NCBI GenBank assembly: GCA_964498765.1
Contig: CAZCIU010000070.1
Location: 1 to 14,373, forward strand
Source: UPXZ01 sp964498765
GTDB taxonomy: Bacteria; Bacteroidota; Bacteroidia; Bacteroidales; Paludibacteraceae
DNA: 14,373 bases
Direction: 5' to 3'
Of the stretch, positions 14,355 to 14,373 are shown one piece after another. The translations under genes and the position numbers were made by a program. The notes beneath the pieces were generated by a model. That model was not told the origin of the DNA. It saw nothing but the letters and a program-made list of their open reading frames with translations, and did not search any database. How positions within the stretch are numbered: position 1 is the first letter of the stretch; the number at the start of each line of letters is the position of its first letter.

Positions 14355-14373
14355 ACTATTTTATATGTCGCTG

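Overview
The window reads as chromosomal DNA of a Bacteroidota bacterium, probably Bacteroidales. The reasons are a two-helix DUF3098 gene followed by uppP, truB and queA, a TonB-dependent receptor paired with a DUF4249 lipoprotein, a secreted protein ending in a type IX secretion (T9SS) sorting domain, promoters of the Bacteroidota type (TAnnTTTG at -7), and almost no Shine-Dalgarno sequences. I see no tRNA, rRNA, CRISPR array, insertion sequence or phage gene.

Layout. Positions 1-3017 (+ strand) hold DUF3098, uppP and truB, which overlap or nearly touch, then a hairpin terminator and queA. queA converges on the minus-strand genes across an 18-bp hairpin at 3033-3074 that can terminate from both sides. 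From 9437 down to 3073 a minus-strand run reads dnaX, a DUF2520 Rossmann protein, panB, panC, panD, coaB and coaC. A consensus promoter lies just upstream of dnaX (9472-9502). Upstream of that, also on the minus strand, are a SusC-like TonB-dependent receptor with an N-terminal carboxypeptidase-regulatory domain (10589-13054) and its DUF4249 partner lipoprotein (9562-10563). At the right edge is an F5/8-type C (discoidin) protein with a T9SS sorting domain, whose 5' end looks disrupted.

How the genes fit together. The dnaX-led run covers nearly all of the route from ketoisovalerate and aspartate to 4'-phosphopantetheine. PanB makes ketopantoate, and the DUF2520 protein is the natural candidate for the missing ketopantoate reductase (PanG type). 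PanD makes beta-alanine, PanC joins it to pantoate, and CoaB and CoaC add and decarboxylate cysteine. Only pantothenate kinase is absent from this step series. CoaB and CoaC are separate proteins here, and CoaB resembles the monofunctional streptococcal/enterococcal type rather than the usual bacterial CoaBC fusion.

Most interesting signals. (1) dnaX has an A9 run at codons 366-368, followed by near stops in both alternative frames and a GC-rich stem 7 nt downstream. This is the layout used elsewhere to make a short gamma subunit. (2) The pantothenate/CoA run has a candidate PanG and a split CoaB/CoaC. (3) QueA differs from its family at several positions that are otherwise nearly invariant. 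(4) The T9SS protein's reading frame is broken close to its likely start.
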